From: Mytilus trossulus
Taxonomy: Eukaryota > Mollusca > Bivalvia > Mytilida > Mytilidae
DNA length: 64,000 nt
Assembly (NCBI RefSeq): GCF_036588685.1
Contig: NC_086386.1
Coordinates: 18,000,931 to 18,064,930, forward strand
Direction: 5' to 3'
Shown: positions 53,701 through 64,000 of the stretch, piece by piece
Numbering within the stretch: position 1 is the first letter of the stretch
How the letters are laid out: each line of letters begins with the position of its first letter
Notes under the pieces: generated by a model
The model's database searches: none
What the model was told of the DNA's origin: nothing
Seen by the model: the letters and a program-made list of their open reading frames with translations, nothing else
Translations under genes and position numbers: made by a program

Positions 53701-56584
53701 ACAAAACGAGATTTATATATGCATTAACCAGTAGTGGATTTTTTTTATTTCTGGTAAATTTTATTTATTCATACTTGAGTTAGTGTTGCTATATCTTTTA
53801 TTATTTCTTCGTCTTCCTTGTCGTCGATGAATTGTTGTTTTGCTTGGCTGAAGGCTTCTGACCAGTAAACGTCGTAAATAACACAAAATTGTTTTGCCAT
53901 TTGTGTAGGCATAGATTCTTCAATGCATTCTTCCGCAAATTCATTGTCGTATTTCAGGACTTCTTCAGGCTCAATACTGAAACCAGTTGTGAAAATATTC
54001 ACACAGTTAATTTCAGTAGATAACATAAGTTTATCGTGCATTTCAGAACTCTAAATTGTATACCATTCTAGTTTTAAAGTGCTCATTTAGTCTTTTAGTC
54101 TTTTAGTTTGTTAAACGACAATGCGATGTGTATATGTATCAGGTTATCGAGTCAAACACAATTAAAGAGGGATGAAAGATACCAGAGAGACAGTCAAACT
54201 CATTAATTGACAATAAACTGACAACGCCATGACTAAAAATGAAAAGGACAAACAGACAAACAATAGTACACATAACACAGCATAGAAAACTAAAGAATAA
54301 ACAACACGACCCCCTCCAAAAACTAGGGATCTCAGGTGCTCCAGAAGGCATGTGGCACCCGTCGTGTGGCTTATGAGATAACAAATCCGGTAAATGGTCT
54401 ATTTCGGTAGGTCACATTTATGAAAGGGAAAGGGACTGTAGTTATGATATAAGGAACATATTCGATATCATTTGTGTAAGTTGCTAAGACTGTACGGAGT
54501 ACATAATCTAAATGTAACAAAAAGTGTTTATGTTCTTACCCAAATCGTAATAAAGCAGATTCCTTCCAAACATCAAAATTTGCAAGCTCTATACTTGATG
54601 GTTTGTTCAACTTGGACTCGACCGTATCTCTCTGGAATATAACATTGGAACATTCACATACCATAAACTATTTTATGGCTTATTAAACTTAGTCTAGTTA
54701 CAATTGTATTATGTTCACAGGTGCGAATCCAGCCATTTATAAAGACGGGATTCCTCACCAAAGATATAGGGGATTGAACTATATGTCCCGATTCAAATTT
54801 ATTGATCGTTAAAATAAAAAAAGGGGGTTGCTTAGTCTTTCGTTTTTTATGTTGTGTCATTTGTATTATTATTTGTCTGTTTTGGTTTTTTTTCATTATT
54901 AGCCATGGCATTGTCAGTTTACTTAAGTTCTTTCAGTTTGACATTCACTCTGGTATCTTTCTTCCCTCTTTTCCGACCCCTGCACTCCCGTGGATCTGCA
55001 CTGGTCCACATTAAAAGTAAATTAGTCTAAATATGAGAGGAAAGTTGTAACTGATATACCTTCAGATATTTACACTCTGCAGCATCTATCTCCACACAGG
55101 CAGCCAGTACAGTTTTCTTCACTTGTTTCCATTTTCTGTTCAGCACTAATGTCAGAAATTCAAATACCAGTTTAACCTGAAAAAAGTATTCCTCAATTAG
55201 AATATACTGTATCCAATTTGTTGAATTAAACATTTACATTCGATGAAATATCATTAGATAATAAGCAGACTACTTGAATCAAACTAAAAATATCTCTCCT
55301 TCCTTCATTTCTTCCTTTCTTTATTCACTCAAAGCAAGAAATACATTTTGTCTTAGATTTTAAAAATCGTTTTCCCTACACAAAGTAAATCTTTAAGTTA
55401 ACTTCGTTTTCAAGAAGAATCTGAATTTGCATATGATTTGAACTATTTTCCACTTGTATATCGTATAATTCCTTATTAAAGAACAAAGTTTACGACACTG
55501 TGTAGTCTACATACATCATTTGCTATTTCTTCATTGATACTAATGATGGTCTGTATACTTGAAATGGCTCCCTCTGTTTCTGTTTTGGTTGGATACATTT
55601 TAAATGTTATCTTCGACCTAAGAAGTTTTTTACACTTCCGAAGAAAAGTTTCTAAATTGCTAAATTCATTCTCTAACTGTAAATAGATAAACTATAATTA
55701 AAATTAGCATTCATTTAAATTAGACAACATCTATAAAACAGCCGTTTCAAAGAAGACCAAGCTCAACTGTTTATATATGTACTCAGTGCTGGGGAATGAC
55801 TGAGAAATATATCAACAGATTCTCCAGATTCCATAACACATGTCTGAGGAAGGTTATGAAAATATGCTGGCCAAACAAAATCGCAAACAAGAACTAAATG
55901 AGATAACAAACACCAAAGACATAGAGTCTTTATTGATACAAAAGATATGGAGATGGCTTGATCACGTACTACGCAAACCATCTAAAAACATGAGCAATTT
56001 AACCCTTAGATGTAAACAAGTAGAAAAAAGAAAAAGAGATGGACCAACAAGCGACATGGAGACGTACTATAGAAAATGAATTAAAGGAAAGAAGTTAACT
56101 GAGGTACAATAGAAAGAAAACCAAACAATAGATATAGAGAAGAGTGGATATACTTGCCCTATCCCTATGTGCCAAACAGCTTGGCAAGGACTAAATAAGA
56201 AAGTAGTGAAAAGTATGTCACTGACAATAATGATGAACATGCAATGTTGAAAGTGATAATGAAAAAGTTTCGAATCAGTGATGTCTTTGCTATAGAATTA
56301 ATGAAGTATTACACAATTTTATTTTATTTAATTATGGACAAATTTAATTTTCTTAATATTGAAAGAGAATTTATGTTCGGCATCACATGCGACACCTTTT
56401 ATATCCCAATTCAAGATGATAAGTTAAAAATCAGAATAAAACAACTATGATTTTATAACCGCGGTGTTTTCATGACTACATGTACCTGTTGAAATATCCT
56501 TTCTTCCTCATCTTCTATGGTATCTACTTCCATTATGAATTCGTAATTATCTCCCTTTAAATCTAAAGTTGTTTTGAATTTCAT
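50718..56584 (-). CDS. MIEAP-like gene G (diverged core)
   Basis: Eight minus-strand exons close into 394 residues: 56584-56486, 55676-55515, 55176-55060, 54631-54540, 53976-53775, 53418-53296, 52676-52569 and 50999-50718. The first exon gives 33 codons, starting M-K-F-K-T. Residues 34-126 are helical. The core at 157-224 has lost D-L-S-D-P-N-R-P and reads E-S-M-P-T-Q-M-A-K-Q-F, then I-Y-D-V-Y-W-S-E-A-F. The 123-nt and 282-nt exons have the same lengths as in F. The last exon ends H-G-V-W-P-A-L-L-L, G-G-P-T-M-V-R-G-V-V-Q-L-K. Introns hold a PIF/Harbinger-like element, three copies of one dispersed repeat and a LINE remnant. The gene is divergent from F. Same family by structure; function inferred only. 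Confidence 0.82.
51198..51929 (+). mobile_element. Non-autonomous PIF/Harbinger-like DNA transposon
   Basis: The element runs 51201-51926. Its ends are perfect inverted repeats of at least 25 bp, beginning GGGCCGGTTGTTCAACTTGT. It is flanked by CTG on both sides (51198-51200 and 51927-51929), read as a 3-bp target duplication of the CWG kind reported for some Harbinger elements. Both subterminal parts repeat motifs such as TTAACGGTAGCGTTAG (near 51229 and 51320), which could be binding sites for the encoded Myb-like protein. Intact ends and an intact frame suggest recent insertion into the intron of G. Confidence 0.75.
51443..51877 (+). CDS. Myb/SANT-like protein of a PIF/Harbinger-type element
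   Basis: An intact single-exon frame of 144 residues fills the middle of a 726-bp element with terminal inverted repeats. Residues 20-100 look like the Myb/SANT-like trihelix DNA-binding domain found in PIF/Harbinger accessory proteins. There is a K-P-N-F-S-E-A-E start to helix 1, an A-V-W-G-R-I helix, and a C-K-D-K-W-G-N-T-K-K-E-A-K-K helix. The rest is a short Gly/Lys-rich tail. In autonomous Harbinger elements such a protein works with a DDE transposase, and no transposase is present here. It lies in an intron of gene G, antisense to it. The name rests on motif resemblance plus the surrounding element; an unrelated Myb-like host gene is less likely. Confidence 0.65.
   Translation: MADLSSASACNQSNAKKTRERKPNFSEAEVNLLQDEVEKNYAVINDKFGSSLTNKRKTAVWGRISVMVSSLGVAHRSAKECKDKWGNTKKEAKKIFSVNKRDQGKTGGGPQAKPVSVAVHRTIDLCKDSASFKGIGGVESCIIG
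52185..52395 (+). repeat. Dispersed repeat in gene G intron, copy 1
   Basis: TTAGTTTTCTATGTTGTGTC, ATAGTTTGTCTGTTTG, CATGGCTTTGTCAGTTTATT and CTCTGGTATCTTTCGTCCCT recur inverted at 54145-54400 and in part at 54825-54985. Confidence 0.65.
54145..54400 (-). repeat. Dispersed repeat in gene G intron, copy 2 (inverted)
   Basis: Inverted copy of 52185-52395, extended at one side by GCTCCAGAAGGCATGTGGCA. It lies between two exons of G. Confidence 0.65.
54825..54985 (+). repeat. Dispersed repeat in gene G intron, copy 3 (partial)
   Basis: Partial copy: TTTTTTATGTTGTGTCATTT, AGCCATGGCATTGTCAGTTT and CACTCTGGTATCTTTCTTCC. Confidence 0.6.
55740..56110 (+). pseudogene. Decayed LINE fragment (reverse-transcriptase C-terminus)
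   Basis: On the plus strand one frame reads F-H-N-T-C-L-R-K-V-M-K-I-C-W-P-N-K-I and stops. A second frame continues E-L-N-E-I-T-N ... W-R-W-L-D-H-V-L-R-K-P-S. The order 'C-L-R-x-I ... W-P-x-K-I ... N-x-E-L ... R-x-W-x-W-x-G-H-x-L-R-K-P' is typical of the region after the reverse-transcriptase domain in non-LTR retrotransposons of invertebrates. At least one frameshift and a stop show it is dead. It lies in an intron of G. Confidence 0.65.
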
Positions 56585-57142
56585 TAAATTTTGTATATAT
56601 ACAATTTAAAAGTAAAGGCCAATTTTAGTATAATTATTTAAATGTGAAACCAATCAACTGTATATTTAAACAATGAATTATATAAATCACTTACATGGAA
56701 CACTTATTTATTTTAATTATATATGTTATTAAATTTCCAACTATAAGAAAAAGAAATAAACATTTGAATGTACATGTATAACGTATCATTTTACTATTCG
56801 ACGAAAAACTAATTCTATTCATAGATGTAGAATCTTAATTACTATTTTACGTTAAAAAACAAGTAAATCTCTATTTTTCTTGTTTATAAATTGGGAGGCT
56901 ATTTATCGAATTGAAAATGTGAATATTTGAAATGAAATACAAAAATGAATCTTTATATATGTAGCTGTTATTTGTTTTAAGGTTATTAGGTAATTTGTTT
57001 GAATAAAGCATAGATTGAATCAGGGTTTATATGATCTTATATACTCTAAAATGAAACAAATGTTTTATAAGTAGCACTTTTACCAGTGAACATATGGATA
57101 TGTTCCAATTTGTTTTCAATGAGTGAATAATTTTCGAAGGCA
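56585..57142. promoter_or_regulatory. Shared upstream region of divergent genes G and F
   Basis: Only about 560 bp separate the start codons of G (minus) and F (plus). The stretch is very AT-rich, with no gene and no recognised dispersed repeat, unlike most spacers here. The 5' leaders and core promoters of both genes would have to lie here unless there are untranslated upstream exons. No specific element is claimed. Confidence 0.4.
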
Positions 57143-60100
57143 ATGGACAGACAGAAGGTATGTAAAAACATTTTGTAATATTATTATTGACAATAACTAT
57201 GAATAACAATAATAAATGTAAGCATTACCAGCTTCATCAATTTACACGATTTGATTTGATTTGACTAGTTATGGGATGAATATACTAATCAATTGAAGAA
57301 TAATGATATGAATTTTAAAAAATAAAACTCGAATCATAAAAGATATCACTTAAAAAATTAGGTCACTTCATAAAGCAAAACCTTCAGTTTACCGTCAATA
57401 ACATGGGTTATTAAAAATTTATGTTTCATTGTTTCATTTAATTGTTGATAATGAATCTCTAGGGTTTTCTACATGTCATTTTGTTCTTGTTGATAATTTT
57501 CATGTAAGCTTTGTCTTTCTGATAACCCTTTTGGTGATTATAAATTTCTAGACGGTTGAAACACATGTGAAACCATTTATCAATTGTAGTCTTGGATTTA
57601 AACATTCCTTCTACTTTTAAAAACATGGGAAATAAGAATGTTTCACTTAATGATTATAATGTGGCATCAAACAAATTAGGCCTCTAATGCAGACATGTTC
57701 GGTGATTGTGTCCTTTAAGACATTACTCAGCAGCTTGTACTGTCTGGTGTAGTGGACACAAATTTATAGTCTTGCATATATTTTGTATGAATTTTATACT
57801 AAATCAGAGATGAGTAGGTTTGATCAAATTTTTACGACTTAATTACAATTTTCAGATAAATCTAGCTTTTATTCGGTTAGAACATTTCTTAGAACAATGT
57901 GCGAAACTGAAGAGACCAAATCCGCCAAGTTTGCCAACACCAGAAATGGCGAAAAATATTCGGGACGAACTTGTATTTCTTTTAGACAATGTCCAGGAAA
58001 TTACTTGTGACGATGTAAGTATCGAACAATAAATGATACTAATACGTGTACACAATAAAAACGGTAATAGAACTACATACTGCACATTTAAAAAATACCG
58101 TTACACAAAACCGAGGTTGGTTTTCATCGACCTAATAACAGTTGTTTTATTGACTTCATGGATACAAATGTTTGATGAAATATCGAAACGACAAACAACT
58201 TATGTATAACAGAGTATTATGGCAGATGTGGAAAAATTACTATACAACACGTACCAATAGTTTAAAGTTGTAGGGAAGTACTTCAATAGACAAACATCAT
58301 GTAGCATGTCCATTTACCATGATTTTAAATTGGTTTAAAATGTGAAAATGATGAAAATCTACTAAACACAACAAAATTTGACATTGTGTAGCATTTTGTA
58401 AAAAAAACAAAATACAATAAAATAGATATCAGCCACTGTTGTAGTTAACCATATTTTTGTACTCATATTATTTATGTTTCTTCTTTGAATTGTTTCATAT
58501 CTAATTTACTTTGAAATACTCATTTCAGTTGCCATCTGTACTTGAAGTTGTTACAAACGCCAGAAAGAACGATATTCCCGGTATTCATAGATACAGTGAT
58601 AAGGCACTAGAAGAATTCTTGATAGCAAGAAGTAACTTTATTAGACGGGTATTAATTATCTCTATATTAATTAAACACATAGGAAAGGGGGGATATCACT
58701 ATTTTAAAGTATAAAAAGAATTTCAATATATCAGAATTCTAGCGACGTAGGAGAATGGATTCCAATGTCAAGTAAGGAATCTGGCATGCTTGCCAATGAG
58801 TTTATTTCAAATGACGTGGATGCAATCATATATAATGTGTTTCTCTTGGTTTTAGTTTGTAACCCATAATTGTTTTAGTTTGGTGTCGATTTATGAGTTT
58901 TGAACACCGGTAATATACTGTTGCCATTATCTATAGGTCACCTGGCATAACTTTTTATATAAAATTGAGAATGGAAATGGGGAATGTGTCAAAGAGACAA
59001 GAACCCGACCGTAGAAAAAAAACAACAGAAGGTCACAAGAAGGTCTTCAATGTAACGAGAAATTGTCGCACCCGGAGGCGTCCTTCAGCTGGCCCCTAAA
59101 CAAATATATACTAGTTCAGTGATAATGAACGCCATACTAATTTTCAAACTACATCTACAAAATGTTATCGCAAAAATGAGTTAAATCAAGCTGAATTCAA
59201 ATTGTTCATATTGTGATGGGTTTTTATTTTTATTTCTTACGCCAAATGAGTAACAGTTATTTCATGTTAATTTCAGGCAGATGTAAATACTTTTAACGGA
59301 TTTGAATTTCCGCCTACTGTGAAACCAACATTCATTAAACCCAAAGAAACTAGTAAAGTAACCGAATGGCGTCAACAGGGTGAAAGGGAGAGGTATGATT
59401 ATAAATTTGCATACATTTGTATCATCTGTTTTAATAATATCGATAACAAAATCAATAAATACATATCTTATTGCATGTTCCTGAACAAGTTAATTTAGGA
59501 TATTCCCAAATGGTTGCCTTTTGTCCTCTATTGCATTTGGTATTGTTTGCATATCCATGATGGTAATGTAAAATTTATTCGTTTTTAGATAACGCTTATC
59601 TTTTATTGAAAACGTTCTGTGAATCTTAAGATGTATTTGTGTCGTTAGGTTGAAAGTCATTTCGTACCATAAACATTTCGTATCTCTGCCATTTCGTGCC
59701 CAACATACCCATTTCATTTCCAACTTTACCGTTCCGTCCCCATGATAAAAAGCATTACCTTCACATGTCATTATTTCCTGTCGCATAACTTGCTTGACTG
59801 TGTTTCCCGTGTTTGTTTTTACTATATGTCCTTTTATTTAGGTTTTGTTATTCTACTGGTTTAGATTAAAAAGAGAAGAGTTGAAATCTTTAAAAAGATA
59901 ACAAGTTGACCAAAGTCTAGTGATTTCATATTTTCATGTGCCTGTCTCAAGTCGAAAATCTCGTCGGAAGTTATCCGATATCACGTTTTTATTTTTTTCG
60001 TTCATTAGAGAATTCAATCTTTAATAATGGCATATATCAATCTTTTCTGTTTAAGTTATTACCCAAACTTTTGTTTAGACAAAATACAACTTAAACTTGT

Positions 60101-62430
60101 TGTTGTTGAGGCCATTGGTGTACTATTGTTGTCGTTCTTGACGTATACTCCACGTCTGATTGTGCTGATACAATTAATACAAGTACTTGTTATTAATTGC
60201 CTTTTTTAAACATGTTTAGCTCGAACCAGTAGGTTTTTCCTTTTGTAAATCTTCTTTATTATGGACTTTCCGAACAGATTTTCCTCTAAGTTCAGTATTT
60301 TTGTGATTTTACTCTTCACTTATTGAAGATAATAAAACCTACCCTTTGATACCTTACTATACAATTTGTGTTTTGTTCATTGTTGAAGGCTTAAGGTATC
60401 TTTATGGTCATGGACGTTGTTTAAAAATCTTTATGCATTAATCTTATCTAATCAATTTGCAATCCCATCATATCTTCTTGATTTTTCATTCATGCAAAAT
60501 AACCATAAATTGTATAAATTTTTTTCTCTATTCAACCATAAGTTCATCGATTTATTTTGACTTGCAAAGGATAGAAACAAGGTTGAACAACAACCCAAAC
60601 ATAACAGACCTCAGCGATATGAACAGACCTACCAAGGTGGCTGAAAAGTTCAACAGTTTATATGATAACCAATGGACAGATGCATTTGAAGATCTGAGAA
60701 AACTTTACAAGCATGAAATAAACGGTCAAGAAAGAGCCATTTCAGAAATGGCCACCATCTTAAAGGTATTTTATTTATAATTTTTTATCTGTAAGTAAAC
60801 GTTTCAGAACCACATGAAATATATATTACATACATTTATCAATACATGTCGTTAGAAAAGATTTGCACAATAGTAACTTTTCATTTGTCCGATTATTTCT
60901 GAAGTCGATTTTTATATTAATATTAAAAATACTCTAATTTTTGTACAGAAGGCATTTGAATATACAGCGGAAACTGCAGAAAAACAGACTCGTAAAATAG
61001 CCATGTCCATGAAAGAATTAATGATTAGTCCAACTGGTGATTCATTTATTAACAACGAACTTGACAGTCAGGTAAAACTTCTTAATTTCATTTCGTCTTT
61101 TTCTTTCTTATTCGATCTTATTGAGTCGTGGGATAGCCATTTAGTTCAATTTAACTAAAACTAGAGGTATGTTCACCTATAGTCATTTGTTAAAAAACAC
61201 ACGTTTTCGAAAACAATAAAATTGATTTGTAATCTCAGACTTAATTCATAATGTGATACAAAATTAATAAATTCTTTTGAATTTCTTATAATATCTTACC
61301 TCAAAGTTTTAACGGAATTGCCTTTTCTGTGTTTTTTTAATGTTGTTTATGAAGAAATTATGACCTTTATTCAGATGACTGTAGCTCTTGAATTGTCTTC
61401 TCTATTCCAATAATTGTGAAAAAAAATCTTTGGTTTTTGTTTGTTTCACATTTATTAGGTTTATGAATTATTAGTATTTGATTTTTAGCATAAACATGTT
61501 GATATTGACCCGCTTTGTGAGGTTCGTTTCACAAGATATGCAAAGCAGTGTATAAAAGAAAATGCAGAATTGAGCCTGCCAGTATTACATAAGGTATTCG
61601 GTTAAATTCTTAAAACATATTTTGTAAATGTTTTCATTGAAATGCATGTTTTACCAAACAGTACTGCCTCTTGACAAAATTATGGATGATAAAAAGAAAT
61701 GTGCAAGAAACATGAACCCAACACACATGTACACTCGTTTTCTACTGGAGATGCACGGAAAGAAGAAAACCTCTATTTTTTATAAACTTTGTTTTTATTA
61801 CATTCGCTTTGCGTTGTAAGGTATATAAACATACTAAAGAATTTAGATAGAGATTACAGATAAAAAGTCTGTATTTGACCATATGTTTTGGACAGAGTGT
61901 AATAATGTCATAGGGCGAAGACAATATTCCATTGCCACTGAAAATAAGTAATACAGGCACAGTTAATATATATAATCTTAAAGTTAAAAAGGTACTAAAA
62001 TTAATGTGTTATTCAAAGGTCAAATTGTTTCATTTGTATACCCTATGCGACGTGATAAACAGAAGTTCCATATCATTTATTTAATTTAAATCCGATACTT
62101 GGAGGGGACATGACATACGGATAATTACATTGTATGTTTTGCTTTTAGAATTTTGAATGGCAATTTCGCCGCGAGCGAATTAGAGATATTCTTACAATTC
62201 CAAGTGTAAAATCCTACAGCCAAAAGTGTTTACAGATAGCGTGGTTTATGAACATTCAAGATCCACCCATGACCCTTTTATGGCCAGCTGATGTGAAAAG
62301 GGGTGATATAACAGCAACTTTTAGATTTTTTACGAGAAGCGGAACGATCTTACAACATGAGGTGTGGCCGGCCTTACTGCTGACTAGTGATGGTCCGATG
62401 ATGACAAAAGGGGTGGCTCAGTTCAAATAA
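57143..62430 (+). CDS. MIEAP-like gene F
   Basis: Eight exons close into 371 residues: 57143-57157 (M-D-R-Q-K), 57856-58014, 58529-58648, 59277-59392, 60570-60765, 60949-61071, 61489-61593 and 62149-62430. The tiny start exon was chosen because it is the nearest upstream ATG I found with a donor (GTATGT) in phase 0. It parallels the 9-nt start exon of E. Residues 6-98 are helical. Residues 99-137 are a proline-containing linker. The core is 137-202 (T-D-L-S-D-M-N-R-P-T-K-V, L-Y-D-N-Q-W-T-D-A-F). The end block has D-P-P-M-T-L, F-R-F-F-T-R-S-G, V-W-P-A-L-L-L and G-V-A-Q-F-K. It lies head to head with G. Predicted member of the MIEAP family. Confidence 0.85.
58845..58935 (+). repeat. Same dispersed family, short copy at 58.9 kb
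   Basis: Partial copy in an intron of gene F, with CTCTTGGTTTTAGTTTGTAA and GAGTTTTGAACACCGGTAAT. Confidence 0.5.
58960..59140 (+). repeat. Dispersed mussel-type repeat, copy in gene F intron
   Basis: Third copy of the family, longest at its 3' side. It reads GAATGTGTCAAAGAGACAAG, then CGCACCCGGAGGCGTCCTTC and TTCAGTGATAATGAACGCC. Confidence 0.6.
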
Positions 62431-64000
62431 AAATGGATTTATTTTTGCTGGTAACATGTCTATTTTCGTCAGTGATATATGACAGAACAAAAGAAAATAC
62501 TATACATTCATAGATGAAGTCAGTTACTGTCTTGAAATATGTGACTGTCAGTGGATACAGACAAATCTTACTGCTAACAAAGCCCATGTTCTTAACAGAG
62601 AAGCAGCACATACCCATTTTTATTTTTTTAGACTTATGCATAACTGTTAACTTATATTGCTTCAATAGGCCCCCTTTCCTTAAGAATAGGTCATTAGATA
62701 TTCTCTACATTAAATAATACGCGGTTTCAAAATTGCTAAAAAGGTAGTTTTTAAGCTAATTGTTATTTAAGTCTGGCAGTAAACGCATCTGTATATCAAT
62801 ACATGTATTAGCTGTTCTCTGCTATTGACTCTTTTTACAAAAAATCGTTCGGGTAAAATCAGTAGCAAGCCCTGAATATTTTTTTAACTTATAGTTACAA
62901 AATGGATGCTGGTTCGTTTTATTCATTAGTAAGAAAAAATATTTATGTGTGCGAGTAAGAAACATGTCTATCTGTAGACTGTAGATACGTGATTTAGTTA
63001 TTGATTTATGTTTTCATTGATCTCTTTTATTTTGCTGTCTCATTTCTCAAATCTTTGAAATCGTTTATCACATTAAATTTTCACTCTGCACAATGCATAA
63101 GTACAAAGCAGAGTCCAAACTTATATCACATTTGTATGTCTTCATCCGCAATAAACATGCAATAGTTGTCACTGGACATTAAAAAGTCATCAATCCTAAG
63201 TCCACTGCATAACATCTCTTTCATAGTTTATTAATTGTAAAAAGGGTTTGAGGAAGAATGTAAGAATACGAACAATGATATAGATGTTTTCATTGAGCCA
63301 ACATTCATGCAAATGTGTTTGTGATTATTTCATGTCATTATGTCTCTACTTACATTCTACTTTATATTATGCTTCTTCCTGACCTTGATATTTCTAACCT
63401 ATTAAATGGATTTTTCTTCAGTCTGTAAGGATATTTTTTACCATACGGTCCACAAAATACGGTGAAACTGCTTTCGTTTTGACTAATTTGTTTTTAACTG
63501 TTTGAAAACAACTTATTGTTATATCAAATTCATGTTAATAAACGATTATTGGGTGTTTATAGTGAGTGCTACACGTAATGAAGCCAATTTGTGACTTCAC
63601 GTATCCTTTAATCTATTTTGACCGATAGTTCGTTTGAGTAAAGGTAACAATGATAGGTTGATATATTTGATTAAAAGAGTGTATATCAATTTGGTAATTC
63701 CTAATTTAAAGCAATTCTTAAATGTTTCCTTGTTATTTGTCATCATGAAAATCATTTTGCAACAGATCTAATTTGTTGCTTTTCTTGTATTCTTTATGTT
63801 TCTGTTTGTTCTAGATCTACTAGTAATGTGAAGTACAATTAACTCCATTGGAGTGTATACCAGCTATCATATGTTATTAGCAGGTAAAGTAATTAGAGCT
63901 TGCTTTCAGAAAATGATAGCATTTTTACGGTATTATTTGTAATTGTCAAGCTTTGACTTTTGTTTTGTTGTTTATCATAACGTAAAAGACAGAGGTTTTT
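62431..64000. other. 3' flank of gene F
   Basis: About 1.6 kb of AT-rich sequence after the stop of F. No gene, RNA or clear repeat was recognised. The 3' untranslated region of F must start here. Confidence 0.45.

Noticed and set aside
55840-56079. 79-residue host gene
   Set aside because: It is part of a frameshifted LINE fragment.

Overview
The window is eukaryotic genomic DNA, AT-rich and intron-rich. Its interspersed repeats are of the kinds I associate with marine mussels (genus Mytilus or a close relative). That assignment comes from recognising the repeats, not from a database search. There is no prokaryotic-style operon, rRNA gene, CRISPR array or convincing functional tRNA gene.

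The main content is a cluster of seven paralogous, multi-exon genes related to mitochondria-eating protein (MIEAP/SPATA18). They were rebuilt here by joining short exons at GT/AG sites with matching phases. All share a C-terminal block: a core exon with the D-L-S-D-P-x-R-P ... L-Y-D-N-x-W-T-D-A-F/Y signature, two helical exons, and a last exon ending in V-W-P-A ... G-P ... K-G-V-x-Q-x-K. Order and strand: A (minus, 2.4-5.9 kb, incomplete), B (plus, 10.8-17.0 kb), C (plus, 20.8-29.7 kb), D (minus, 32.2-39.5 kb), E (minus, 41.2-47.5 kb), G (minus, 50.7-56.6 kb), F (plus, 57.1-62.4 kb). B, C, E, F and G each close into one frame from ATG to stop (474, 336, 379, 371 and 394 residues). D closes except for one small uncertain exon, and A lacks both ends.

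There are two architectures. A-D place a long charged coiled-coil exon (225-261 nt) directly before the core exon. E-G replace it with three helical exons and have a more diverged core. In C, E and F the first coding exon is tiny (9-15 nt). G and F are head to head across about 560 bp; C and D converge. B alone carries an acidic tail of six 18-residue repeats.

Introns and intergenic DNA are full of mobile and repeated sequence. This includes a dimeric tandem array with tRNA-like promoter boxes (0.46-2.3 kb), a 12-copy 33-bp minisatellite open on both strands (18.0-18.4 kb), a 400-bp foldback element (31.2-31.6 kb), and a short palindromic repeat family interrupted by a SINE-like element (35.2-35.8 kb). 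It also includes a 726-bp PIF/Harbinger-like element with precise terminal inverted repeats, a 3-bp target duplication and a Myb/SANT-like gene inside an intron of G (51.2-51.9 kb), plus a decayed LINE fragment (55.7-56.1 kb).

By homology the genes would act in mitochondrial quality control, since vertebrate MIEAP promotes removal of damaged mitochondria. No function of these copies can be shown from sequence alone. The tandem, diverging arrangement suggests lineage-specific expansion.
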